A stretch of 64,000 bases of DNA. It comes from Mycolicibacterium brisbanense (GTDB lineage: Bacteria; Actinomycetota; Actinomycetes; Mycobacteriales; Mycobacteriaceae). Both the position numbers and the translations under genes were made by a program. Below, piece by piece: positions 8,686 through 17,046 of the stretch; the stretch's first letter is position 1, and each line of letters opens with the position of its first letter. The stretch is taken from the NCBI RefSeq assembly GCF_001570425.1, contig NZ_BCSX01000001.1, positions 19,996 to 83,995 of the forward strand, in the 5' to 3' direction. The notes under the pieces were generated by a model, which was not told where the DNA came from, ran no database searches, and saw only the letters and a program-made list of their open reading frames with translations.

Positions 8686-10212
8686 TCATGCTTCCCCTGG
8701 TGTACGCCAGACTCCGTCGATGCGTCGTGGAATTCCGTCGTAGTCATCCTGCAGTTCTGTCGGCAGAATCTCTTGCGGTGCATCCTGAAACGTGACGGGA
8801 CGCAGGAATCGGCGGATCGCGGTGGCCCCTACCGAAGTGTGCAGCGAGTTCGTGGCCGGCCAAGGGCCTCCGTGGTGCTGCGCCCAAGACACCGCGACGC
8901 CTGTTGGGAATCCGTTGAATATCACCCTGCCTGCAGTCGGAAGCGCGATCCGAGTCAGTGACCGGATGAGGTCCACTTCGTCGTCTCCGTGCTGCAGAGT
9001 GACGGTCAGCGAGCGGGGCAGCGCCCCGAGTGCCGAGACGACCGCCGCCTCGACATCGTCGGCCCGGTAGCGCACGATGACCGTGACAGGGCCGAAGATC
9101 TCGTCCACCAGATCACGGTCCAGCGTGTCGATGTCCGTCTCGAAAGCCACGGGGTCGACACAGAATCCGGCGATATTCCGAAGTGGTCCCCCTATCGTGG
9201 CGACTCTGCTGTCCCTGCGTCGGGCGCCGGTTTCTGTCATATAGGTCGAGAAGATCCGCTCATTGAGCAGCGGTTGCGCCGCAACGTCCGACAGCGCAGC
9301 CCGTACGGCGGCGACCACCGCGTCGCCATCCGAGTTGTCGGGCACCAGCACCACTCCCGGTTTCGTGCACAACTGTCCGGCTCCGAGGGTGAAGGAACCG
9401 ACCAGTTCCGACCCGATCGATGCGCCCCGCTGCGCGGCGGCTGCCGGCGTCACGATGACGGGGTTGATGCTGCTGAGTTCGCCGTAGAAGGGAATCGGAT
9501 CGGTTCTGCGCCCGATGATCTCGAGTAGGGCCTTACCGCCGGTGAGCGAACCCGTGAATCCGACAGCCCGCACGTCGGGGTGTGCCACCAGTTCGGTGCC
9601 CGCCTCACGGCCGTAGACGATTCCCACCACACCGCCAGGACTGCCCGCGCGTCGCGCCCCCTCGACCAACAGATCATGGGACAACTTCGCTGTCGCTGGA
9701 TGGGAGTCGTGTGCTTTCACGACCACGGGGCACCCGGCCGCCAGGGCCGACGCGGTATCGCCACCGAGTACCGAAAAGGCGAACGGAAAATTGCTCGCGC
9801 CGAAGACCGCGACTGCCCCGACCGGAACGAGCAGACGCCGAAGGTCTGGGCGAGGGCCCATGGTGGTGTGGGCGGCAGGATCGATGGTGGCTTCCAAATA
9901 GCTTCCCTCGCGCAGCACCTGCCCGAAGAACCGCAACTGAAACGTCGCGCGGGTCAACTCGCCGTTGAGCTTGACCGGGGTGAAACCGGTTTCGCTCTCA
10001 GCCGTGGAGACCAACTCGTCACGGTGCGCTTCGGCTTCGTCGGCCATGGCGTCGAGCATCATGGCCCTGAACTGGCGCCCGGACTCTTCCAGTGCCGGCA
10101 CCGACCTCACTGCAGCGGCCACTGTCTCGCCCACTTCGGCAGGCGTCGTGGCCTCCGTGACGGTCGGGAGGCGGGTCGCGGTGCGGGGGTCGACCCCGGC
10201 GACGATAGCCAT
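8686..10212 (-). CDS. Aldehyde dehydrogenase, 2-oxoglutarate-semialdehyde (2,5-dioxovalerate) dehydrogenase type
   Basis: 508 residues from ATG 10212 with GAAGGG 6 bases upstream. It has the sequence style of 2-oxoglutarate-semialdehyde dehydrogenases: FGASNFPFAFSVLGGDTASALAAGCPVVVKAH, split here by the 20-residue limit into FGASNFPFAF and GDTASALAAG, plus catalytic Glu in GELSSINPV and catalytic Cys282 in GAGQLCTKPG. These enzymes make 2-oxoglutarate at the end of the hydroxyproline, glucarate and pentonate pathways. Its presence with a DapA-family enzyme and a proline-racemase-family enzyme is the main argument that the locus feeds the TCA cycle at 2-oxoglutarate. Confidence 0.83.
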   Translation of the reverse strand: MAIVAGVDPRTATRLPTVTEATTPAEVGETVAAAVRSVPALEESGRQFRAMMLDAMADEAEAHRDELVSTAESETGFTPVKLNGELTRATFQLRFFGQVLREGSYLEATIDPAAHTTMGPRPDLRRLLVPVGAVAVFGASNFPFAFSVLGGDTASALAAGCPVVVKAHDSHPATAKLSHDLLVEGARRAGSPGGVVGIVYGREAGTELVAHPDVRAVGFTGSLTGGKALLEIIGRRTDPIPFYGELSSINPVIVTPAAAAQRGASIGSELVGSFTLGAGQLCTKPGVVLVPDNSDGDAVVAAVRAALSDVAAQPLLNERIFSTYMTETGARRRDSRVATIGGPLRNIAGFCVDPVAFETDIDTLDRDLVDEIFGPVTVIVRYRADDVEAAVVSALGALPRSLTVTLQHGDDEVDLIRSLTRIALPTAGRVIFNGFPTGVAVSWAQHHGGPWPATNSLHTSVGATAIRRFLRPVTFQDAPQEILPTELQDDYDGIPRRIDGVWRTPGEA

Positions 10213-10264
10213 CAAAGACCCTTCTGTTGTCTGATGTGCTGGAACGTAAAACTCGAATTCGGTC

Positions 10265-11713
10265 TCACGTCAAGGAGATTCCAACCTGCTTGACCCTGGT
10301 GAACTCCTCGATCCCCAGCTGGCCGCCCTCTTTTCCATAGCCGGACTGGTTCAAACCGCCGATCGGCAGGTCTGGAGCCACCACCAGATGAGTGTTGATC
10401 CAGACATTCCCGAAGTTCAGCGCGTTGACCACTCGCAGGCCGCGGGCGACATCCCTCGTCCACACCGATCCGGCCAGACCGAAGCCAACACCGTTGGCCA
10501 ACGAAATCGCCTCGGACTCATCGGCGAACGTTTGGCCCGTGAGCACCGGGCCGAAGATCTCGTGCTGGACGAGATCGTCGTCCTGGGACAGCCCGGTGAT
10601 GAGGGTGGGTTCGAGATAGAAGCCGGCACGGTCAGGCCTGGTTCCGCCGAATCGCAAGGACGCCGAGCTGGGGCGACCTGCGATCAGCTTTTCCACCCGG
10701 GCGAGTTGGGCTGCGGAGATCAGCGGCCCCAAAGTGGTGGCCTCGTCCGTCGTCTCGCCGAGCCGCACCTGTTCGAGGTTCTTCACCACAGCATCGAAGA
10801 ATCGCTCGGCGATGGGCTCCGCGACGATGAGGCGCGTCGCTGCCATGCACTCCTGTCCGGCGTTGTACAGCGCAGCCTCGACGATCAGGGACGCGGACGC
10901 GTCGACGTCGACATCCTCGAAAACGATGACCGGAGCATTGCCGCCGAGCTCAAGGACAGTCCGAATGGGGCTTGCTGCAGCGGCCTGTGCGATATTGCGC
11001 CCGGTGGCAGTCGAACCCGTGAACGACACCAGGTTGACGTCGGCGTGCGACGCCAACGCCGTCCCGACCACAGAACCGTACCCGTTGACGATGTTGAGAA
11101 CGCCTGGCGGAAGATGCTTCTGGGCCAGGTCGGCAAAGGCCGCGGTGGACAGTGGAGTGAGCTCGGCAGGCTTGATCACCACGGCATTACCGGCGGCGAG
11201 GGCCGGCATGATCTTCCACACCGCCTGCCACAACGGATAATTCCACGGCGTGATGCCGGCCACCACACCGACCGGTTCACGACGAATGAAAGTCGAAGTG
11301 CCGGGGACATATTCGCCTGAGGCCTGACCACTGAGGGTCCGTGCCGCCCCGGCAAAGTGCCGGACCGAGTCAGCGATATCGGGTAGTTCTGCGTCCCGGG
11401 CGGCACTGAGCGGCTTGCCCGCGTCGAGGACTTCCAAGGCGACGAATTCATCGAGACGGTCACTGAACTCCGCCGATATCGCGTGCAGCGCCTCTGACCG
11501 CTGCCGCGCCGAAAGCGCTCCCCATGCAGGTTGGGCAGCACGAGCGGCGGCGACCGCCGCGTCGACGTCGTCGGCCGTGGATCCCCTGAAACTCGTCAAC
11601 ACCTCGCCCGTGGCCGGGTTGAGAACGTCGAGAGTGTCGGCGCCCGAACCGTCGACCCATTCCCCTGCGATCAGGTTGGCGACGCGGGGTAGCTGCGGCA
11701 TTGTGAAAACCAT
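10265..11713 (-). CDS. NAD(P)-dependent aldehyde dehydrogenase, aminobutyraldehyde/betaine-aldehyde type
   Basis: 482 residues from ATG 11713, with AAGGAG 10 bases upstream. Classical ALDH motifs are present: TPWNYPLWQ, KPAELTPLS, the catalytic Glu in LELGGNAPV and catalytic Cys289 in NAGQECMAAT. The NYPLWQAVWK and NAGQECMA styles are those of gamma-aminobutyraldehyde or betaine-aldehyde dehydrogenases, so the substrate probably carries an amino group. It sits between an amino-acid-type permease and a semialdehyde dehydrogenase on the same strand. Confidence 0.85.
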   Translation of the reverse strand: MVFTMPQLPRVANLIAGEWVDGSGADTLDVLNPATGEVLTSFRGSTADDVDAAVAAARAAQPAWGALSARQRSEALHAISAEFSDRLDEFVALEVLDAGKPLSAARDAELPDIADSVRHFAGAARTLSGQASGEYVPGTSTFIRREPVGVVAGITPWNYPLWQAVWKIMPALAAGNAVVIKPAELTPLSTAAFADLAQKHLPPGVLNIVNGYGSVVGTALASHADVNLVSFTGSTATGRNIAQAAAASPIRTVLELGGNAPVIVFEDVDVDASASLIVEAALYNAGQECMAATRLIVAEPIAERFFDAVVKNLEQVRLGETTDEATTLGPLISAAQLARVEKLIAGRPSSASLRFGGTRPDRAGFYLEPTLITGLSQDDDLVQHEIFGPVLTGQTFADESEAISLANGVGFGLAGSVWTRDVARGLRVVNALNFGNVWINTHLVVAPDLPIGGLNQSGYGKEGGQLGIEEFTRVKQVGISLT

Positions 11714-11796
11714 TTGGTGGAAGCTCCTTTTCTGCGTGGCCCGTTGTCGACGTGAGAACGGACCTGTGTAGTGCGGCTCGTCGAGTGCGTCGCGGA

Positions 11797-13269
11797 TCAG
11801 TCGTGGATCCCCTCGCGTTGCAGATTGCCACGATCTGCAGACGGAATGGTGAAGTAGATCAGGAATCCGATGCCGATGGCGACCAGCATTCCGACGCCGA
11901 CACGCAGCCAATCCGACCACACGAGTAGGGCACACAGCACAACCGACCAAACAATCGCGACGAGGAAGACTATCGGCGAAGCGGCCTTGAGGTTGAAGGG
12001 GTGTTCGGGCAGCCTCTTTCGGATCACGGCGTTGAAGCCGACGATGACGACGACGCCGTAGGCGAGCGCCCAGGCGAGGGCGGTCATGGCCGACAGAACC
12101 GTGAGCAGCGACGACCAGCAGCACACCATGATGGAGATCAGCGTCACGACGAACGTCGCGTTCATCGGGATGCGGTTGCCGTTGAGTTTGTGCAGCCAAC
12201 GTGCCGCCGGCATCTGTCGATCGCGGGCCTGAGACCAAATCACACGGACGGCGGTCAGTTGCAGCATCGCGATACAAGCCATCAGGGCAACGATGGCGAC
12301 GGCTTCGAAGATCGTCGTCACGGTGGTGCCCACGGTCGAGTCCAGGATCAGCTTCACCGGTGTGGCACTGGCCATCACCGCGTCGACGTTGGGGATGGCC
12401 CGCACCAGTAGATAGAAGAACACGGCTCCGCCGATGACGGCTGCGGTGTTGGCCAGCACAGTTCCGAGCGCGGCGTTGCGCGCGGCATTCTTGGTTTCCT
12501 CGGCCGCGTTGCCGGTTGCGTCGAAACTCGATATGGCGTAGGCGGGCAGGATCATTCCGAAGAGGAACGCGATCCATGCGGGCCGGTCGGCCGTGGTGCC
12601 CGCTGTGTCGAACAGTACGGACGCGGGGGCACGATCGTAGTGCGCGACCACCAGGCCGACGATGACCATGATGATGATCGCCGCCTCGGCCACGACGCCG
12701 ACGTTGTTGAGAACAGCAGCAGCCCTTACGCCGGCGATGTTGACCAAGGTGACCAAGACGATGATGCCGATCGCCCACAGCGTGACCTGTCCGGCCGAGA
12801 GGTCATCGATACCGAACCAACCGGCAATGAACGGCACCATGCTCACCGCGAGTGCGCCCACCGCGACGGTGTGCGCAATGACCAGCCACCATCCGCCCTG
12901 CCAGGCCAGCCATTGGGCTTTCGGGGCGAGACGGCTGATGATCTGGTAGACCCCGCCGCTGAGCGGAAATGCGGAGACCAGTTGGGCGACTGCAAGTCCC
13001 ACGCCGAAGACCTGTAGCGCTCCGCCGATGATGAAGGGCCAGAACGAGGCCGGCCCGAAGAAGCCAAAGCCGACGATGATGGTGGTGAACAGTACCGAGC
13101 CGACCGAGATCGACGTGAACTGGACGCCGAAGGACGAGAACAGTCCGAGTGCTCGATTGAGCTCCTGTTTATAGCCGAATTTCTCCAGATGTTGCGCGTC
13201 GTCAGCGGCGTGCTGGTGTCCTCCCACCGCTGCGCGTGGCGTGGGTAACGCGTTGTCTTCAAGGGTCAT
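11797..13269 (-). CDS. APC-superfamily amino acid/amine permease
   Basis: 490 residues from ATG 13269 (AAGGAA 8 bases upstream), with about 12 hydrophobic segments beginning near residue 40. The first helix region FSSFGVQFTSISVGS and the SAFPLSGGVYQIISRLAP loop are typical of the amino acid-polyamine-organocation transporters (AAT/ACT/GABA-permease-like). It is first in the minus-strand operon that continues into two aldehyde dehydrogenases and an SDR, so it most likely imports the amine or imino acid degraded here. Confidence 0.85.
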   Translation of the reverse strand: MTLEDNALPTPRAAVGGHQHAADDAQHLEKFGYKQELNRALGLFSSFGVQFTSISVGSVLFTTIIVGFGFFGPASFWPFIIGGALQVFGVGLAVAQLVSAFPLSGGVYQIISRLAPKAQWLAWQGGWWLVIAHTVAVGALAVSMVPFIAGWFGIDDLSAGQVTLWAIGIIVLVTLVNIAGVRAAAVLNNVGVVAEAAIIIMVIVGLVVAHYDRAPASVLFDTAGTTADRPAWIAFLFGMILPAYAISSFDATGNAAEETKNAARNAALGTVLANTAAVIGGAVFFYLLVRAIPNVDAVMASATPVKLILDSTVGTTVTTIFEAVAIVALMACIAMLQLTAVRVIWSQARDRQMPAARWLHKLNGNRIPMNATFVVTLISIMVCCWSSLLTVLSAMTALAWALAYGVVVIVGFNAVIRKRLPEHPFNLKAASPIVFLVAIVWSVVLCALLVWSDWLRVGVGMLVAIGIGFLIYFTIPSADRGNLQREGIHD

Positions 13270-13347
13270 TTTTTCTGTTCCTTGCTCCAGCGTGATTTGA
13301 GAATGCACCCGTCACCGGTGCCGAGGCGGTAGATTGGACGTAGTGTT

Positions 13348-13382
13348 TTGTCGACAATATGCCACGCTAGACGGTGAGGCAA
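13348..13382 (-). promoter_or_regulatory. Predicted promoter and GntR-type operator for the permease/dehydrogenase operon
   Basis: On the minus strand TTGCCT (13382-13377), 17 bases, then TATTGT (13359-13354) form a SigA-like promoter. The perfect palindrome TTGTCGACAA (13348-13357) overlaps the -10, the arrangement of a repressor site. The 351-base gap 13270-13620 also separates this operon from the divergent MFS gene, which the same site might influence; apart from these signals I see nothing else in the gap. Confidence 0.6.
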
Positions 13383-13620
13383 GCGGAATTTGCGCGCGGC
13401 CGGGGTTCGACCACAGACCTGCTGGTACTGCACCGCCACAAGAGGTCGGCGGCCAGACATGTGCGCGCACGGAGCAGAGGAAGGCGCTCGTGACGCCGGC
13501 TTTCGATACCACCACCGAGCGGCGGACCGTCGCATATCCCGGCGCCCTGGAATCGGCCGCGGGCGTCGCTGTATCGCGTTCTAGCACAGGGTTTTTCACC
13601 GTATTCTGTGGTCGGAATTC

Positions 13621-14808
13621 ATGACAGCCCCGGCGGTGCGCACAGGTTGGGAGACCATCGGCGTACTGTTCGGGTTGATCGCCGTATCACTCAATCAGCG
13701 ACCCCCGCTGGTGGCAGTCGGCGTGCTGACCACTCGAATTCGAGACGACACGGGCCTCACCGCATCCACGATCAGCATCCTCACCACATTGCCGCTGTTG
13801 TGCTTCGGAGTCGTTTCCGCATGTGCGGCTCGGGCAAGCGCGCGGTGGGGGCTGAACCGCACCCTCGTCGGCGCCCTGCTCATTCTCGGATGCGGTATCG
13901 CCGTACGCGCGCTGCCGTCATTGACGGGCCTGTTCATCGGCACGGCACTCGCCGGTGCAGGGATTGCCGTGACCAACGTTCTCCTGCCCAGCGCCATCAA
14001 GCGCGACTACCCGACCCGGGTGGGTTTGATGATGGGCGTCTACTCACTGTGCCTCAATGGCGGCGCAGCATTGGCGGCTGGTATCAGCGTGCCGATCACC
14101 GCGGCGCTGCATGACAATTGGCGTGCCGCGCTTGCGGTGTGGGGGCTACTGACGCTGGCGGCACTGGCCTCGTGGATCCCCCGCGCCATCCGACCGCCCA
14201 CAGACACCACAGCCGCCTACGCCGGGAGTCGGATGTGGCGGTCATCGCTGGCATGGGCAGTCGCGGGTTACATGGCCGTGCAGTCACTCATCTACTACGC
14301 CCTGATCGCCTGGCTGCCGGCCATCGTGCACGACGCCGGAAACCGGGAATCGACCGCTGCGTTGTGCTCAGCAGCCATGAGCGCAACAGGCATGTTGACG
14401 TCCCTGGTCGTTCCCGTCATCGCTGTGCGCCTGAGCAATCAACGTCCGCTGGTGCTGGCGTCCGCACTGGGCTTCGGATGTGGATCGACCGGACTGCTCC
14501 TGTCCCCCGGCCGGTGGGAGACAGTGTGGGCGATTCTTCTCGGCGCAGGGCAGGGATCCGGGATCGGGCTGGCGTTGAGTTTGTTCGTCTTGAGGTCGCA
14601 CACCGCCAAGGCGGCCGCCGCGCTGTCCGGCATGGCGCAGACAGTCGGATATCTGACGGCTGCAGTGGGCCCCCTCCTTGTTGGTGCCGTGCACGACGGG
14701 ACCGGCGCGTGGACCGTCCCGACAGCAATCTTGTTGATCTGCACGCTCACCGTGCTGCTGGTCGGTTGGCCGGCTGCGGCCGCCCGCAAGGTCGATGGCG
14801 CCGAATAA
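13621..14808 (+). CDS. MFS transporter, CynX/NimT type
   Basis: 395 residues with 12 predicted membrane segments. The N terminus, with LNQRPPLVAVG in the first helix and loop, and the TALAGAGIAVTNVLLPSAIK segment are hallmarks of the cyanate-permease/CynX/NimT branch of the major facilitator superfamily, a group whose members mostly have unknown organic-anion substrates. It lies between two operator-bearing promoters and probably adds a second uptake or export route for the pathway. The ribosome-binding site is weak. Confidence 0.82.
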   Translation: MTAPAVRTGWETIGVLFGLIAVSLNQRPPLVAVGVLTTRIRDDTGLTASTISILTTLPLLCFGVVSACAARASARWGLNRTLVGALLILGCGIAVRALPSLTGLFIGTALAGAGIAVTNVLLPSAIKRDYPTRVGLMMGVYSLCLNGGAALAAGISVPITAALHDNWRAALAVWGLLTLAALASWIPRAIRPPTDTTAAYAGSRMWRSSLAWAVAGYMAVQSLIYYALIAWLPAIVHDAGNRESTAALCSAAMSATGMLTSLVVPVIAVRLSNQRPLVLASALGFGCGSTGLLLSPGRWETVWAILLGAGQGSGIGLALSLFVLRSHTAKAAAALSGMAQTVGYLTAAVGPLLVGAVHDGTGAWTVPTAILLICTLTVLLVGWPAAAARKVDGAE

Positions 14809-14846
14809 CTGGTTCGGGGCGTGCACGAACGAGGTACCGATGGCGC

Positions 14847-14883
14847 TTTGCGCCGACCCTTCGATGTAGTACATTGTCGACAA
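14847..14883 (+). promoter_or_regulatory. Predicted promoter and GntR-type operator for the lyase gene
   Basis: TTTGCG (14847-14852), 17 bases, TACATT (14870-14875) is a plausible promoter. The perfect palindrome TTGTCGACAA (14874-14883) overlaps the end of the -10. It is identical over ten bases to the site at 13348. Confidence 0.6.
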
Positions 14884-14911
14884 CATGCAACAACCAAAAC
14901 GAGGAGGGCCA

Positions 14912-15802
14912 ATGACCACGCAACCGTGGCACGGCATCGTGGTGGCGACAGCGCTGCCTTTCAACGCTGACCTGTCGGTCGATTACGACGCGTACGCAGA
15001 ACACGTCAAGTGGCTCGCCGAGAACGGCTGCCATGGCGTCACTCCGAACGGCTCTCTGGGCGAGTACCAGTGCCTGAGCCGTGAGGAACGCGCCAAGGTC
15101 GTCGCCGTCGCCGTCGAAGCGGCACCCGACGGATTCTCTGTCGTGCCGGGCACGGGCGCTTACGGGTCCGGTGAGGCGCTCAACTGGGCTCGCCAAGCCA
15201 AAGACGCCGGCGCCCACGCCCTACTGTCCTTGCCGCCCAACGCATACCGCGCCGACGACGACATCGTCGTCGCCCACTACGAACAGGTCGCCTCAGCTGG
15301 TCTGCCCGTGGTCGCATACAACAATCCATACGACACCAAGGTCGACCTGTCGCCGGCACTGCTGGCTCGGCTGCACGCCGAGGGCCTGATCGTCGCGGTC
15401 AAGGAGTTCAGCGGGGACGTGCGCCGCATCTACGAGCTTCAGGAACTCGCTCCGGACCTCGACGTGCTTGTCGGTACCGATGACGTGGTCCTGGAACTGG
15501 CGATTGCGGGCGCCAAAGGGTGGATCGCGGGCTATCCCAACGCCTTGCCGGTCGCTTCTGCGCAACTGTGGGACTTCGCCGTTGCACAGGACCTCGACCA
15601 GGCGCTGCCGCTGTATCGGGACCTACACTCACTACTGCGCTGGGATTCGAAACCGGCCTTCGTACAAGCAATCAAGCTGTCAATGGATGTTGCAGGCCGA
15701 AAGGGGGGCGCGTGCCGTCCTCCACGGCTGCCATTGTCTCCCGAGATCGCCGCCAAGGTACGCAAAGACACCGAGGAGGCACTCAGCAGGGGCTACCGCT
15801 GA
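14912..15802 (+). CDS. DapA/N-acetylneuraminate-lyase superfamily enzyme, probable pyrroline-4-hydroxy-2-carboxylate deaminase or related dehydratase
   Basis: 296 residues from ATG 14912 with GAGGAGG 4 bases upstream. The class-I TIM-barrel lyase features are present: PNGSLGEYQ (pyruvoyl-binding loop), catalytic Tyr136 in YNNPY and Schiff-base Lys164 in VAVKEFSGD. Members of this family that stand next to proline-racemase-family and semialdehyde-dehydrogenase genes deaminate pyrroline-4-hydroxy-2-carboxylate to 2-oxoglutarate semialdehyde in hydroxyproline breakdown. A keto-deoxy sugar-acid dehydratase is the main alternative, given the sugar genes upstream. Confidence 0.78.
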   Translation: MTTQPWHGIVVATALPFNADLSVDYDAYAEHVKWLAENGCHGVTPNGSLGEYQCLSREERAKVVAVAVEAAPDGFSVVPGTGAYGSGEALNWARQAKDAGAHALLSLPPNAYRADDDIVVAHYEQVASAGLPVVAYNNPYDTKVDLSPALLARLHAEGLIVAVKEFSGDVRRIYELQELAPDLDVLVGTDDVVLELAIAGAKGWIAGYPNALPVASAQLWDFAVAQDLDQALPLYRDLHSLLRWDSKPAFVQAIKLSMDVAGRKGGACRPPRLPLSPEIAAKVRKDTEEALSRGYR

Positions 15803-15821
15803 CGGTTCCAGATATCTCCGT

Positions 15822-15847
15822 GGTGGGCCGGCGTCTGCCGGCCCACC
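15822..15847 (+). terminator. Strong hairpin between lyase and racemase genes
   Basis: GGTGGGCCGGC (15822-15832) pairs perfectly with GCCGGCCCACC (15837-15847) around a 4-base loop. There is no T-run, but mycobacterial terminators often lack one. It begins 19 bases after the lyase stop and could reduce read-through into the next gene. Confidence 0.5.
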
Positions 15848-15915
15848 GCTGGCCAGATCCATGAGAGCACCGCGCGACACTTGAGCGGCACAACAGCTTC
15901 GGAGAGGAATAGCAC

Positions 15916-16968
15916 ATGCGGTTGACCAATCTCGTCGACGTGGTGGGATGTCATGCCGAGGGAGAGATCGGCAACGTGGTGGTCGGTGGGATCGGTGACG
16001 TACCCGGCCAGACGATGTTCGACAAGCGCAACTATCTACAAAAACATCGCGACGAGCTCAGGCAGCGGCTGCTGCACGAGCCGCGCGGCAATGTCGTGCG
16101 ATCGACCAACGTCGTTCTCCCGTCCAGCAATCCGAAGGCCGCCATGGGTTACGTGGTGATGGAATCGACCGAGTACCCGGTGATGTCGGGCAGCAACACC
16201 ATCTGCGTGGCCACCGTATTGCTCGAAACCGGGATGGTCCCGATGATCGAGCCGATCACCACCCTCACGCTGGAGTCACCGGCGGGACTGATCGAGCTCG
16301 AATGCGCTTGTAATGACGGCAAGGTGACCAGTGTTCGGTTCATCAATCAGCCGGCCTTTGTCTATCACCTCGACGCAGAGATTGATGTGCCAGGCATCGG
16401 CCCGCTCACCGTCGATGTCGCCTGGGGCGGCATGGCTTATGTGCTCGTCGATGCCGCAACCGTAGGTCTGCGCATTGAACCAGCGCAGGCCCGCGATCTA
16501 TGCCATCTCGGCCAGCGCATCAAAGAGGCAGCTGCCGAACAGCTTTCGGCTGTGCACCCAGTCCATCCCGAATATCCCGGCATCACCCAGACCGAATTCA
16601 CCACACCGATCGAGCGAGTCGACGGGCAACTGACCGCTTCCAATGCTGTGATCGTCTCACCAGGGCGTGTGGATCGCAGCGCGTGCGGTACAGGCACATC
16701 CGCACGACTGGCGGTGCTGCATGCGCGCGGCCAGATCGAACCCGGTGAGCACTTCATTCACCGATCGATCATCGGGACGCAGTTCGATGGCGTCATCGAG
16801 AGTTGCACCACACAGGGCGATCTCGCGGCGGTGGTGCCCAGCATCGCCGGCCAGGCCTGGATCACCGATTTCACCAAAGTGGTCTTGGATCCATCCGACC
16901 CATTCCCGACGGGATACACCGTGACCGACACCTGGCTGGCGCCAATCTCGACCGACGTGGTCCATTGA
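15916..16968 (+). CDS. Proline-racemase/hydroxyproline-epimerase family protein with Ser/Cys active site
   Basis: 350 residues, close to the family length, with GAGAGG upstream. The N terminus (VVGCHAEGEIGNVVVGG) and the second catalytic motif DRSACGTGTSA (Cys257) are clear. The first catalytic motif, normally Cys-Gly-His, reads S91-G-S-N, so the first catalytic Cys is replaced by Ser and the usual His by Ser. Ser/Cys members of the family are known to act as hydroxyproline 2-epimerases and/or 3-hydroxyproline dehydratases. Its place between the DapA-family gene and the regulator supports an imino-acid substrate. The exact reaction is open. Confidence 0.8.
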   Translation: MRLTNLVDVVGCHAEGEIGNVVVGGIGDVPGQTMFDKRNYLQKHRDELRQRLLHEPRGNVVRSTNVVLPSSNPKAAMGYVVMESTEYPVMSGSNTICVATVLLETGMVPMIEPITTLTLESPAGLIELECACNDGKVTSVRFINQPAFVYHLDAEIDVPGIGPLTVDVAWGGMAYVLVDAATVGLRIEPAQARDLCHLGQRIKEAAAEQLSAVHPVHPEYPGITQTEFTTPIERVDGQLTASNAVIVSPGRVDRSACGTGTSARLAVLHARGQIEPGEHFIHRSIIGTQFDGVIESCTTQGDLAAVVPSIAGQAWITDFTKVVLDPSDPFPTGYTVTDTWLAPISTDVVH

Positions 16969-16988
16969 CTCGGCCGCGCAGGCTGGGC

Positions 16989-17023
16989 TTAACGTAGCTG
17001 GGGCGGCCGTATACTGTCGACTA
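16989..17023 (+). promoter_or_regulatory. Predicted gntR promoter with autoregulatory operator
   Basis: TTAACG (16989-16994) and a very good -10, TATACT (17010-17015), lie upstream of the regulator gene; the spacing (15) is short. CTGTCGACTA (17014-17023), a weaker form of the TTGTCGACAA palindrome, overlaps the -10, suggesting autoregulation. Confidence 0.5.
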
Positions 17024-17046
17024 GATTCCATCAGGGAAAGAAGACC

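Noticed and set aside
13334..13624. 96-codon open frame in the gap before the MFS gene
   Set aside because: It covers the predicted promoter and operator, and has no start signal or protein-like pattern.
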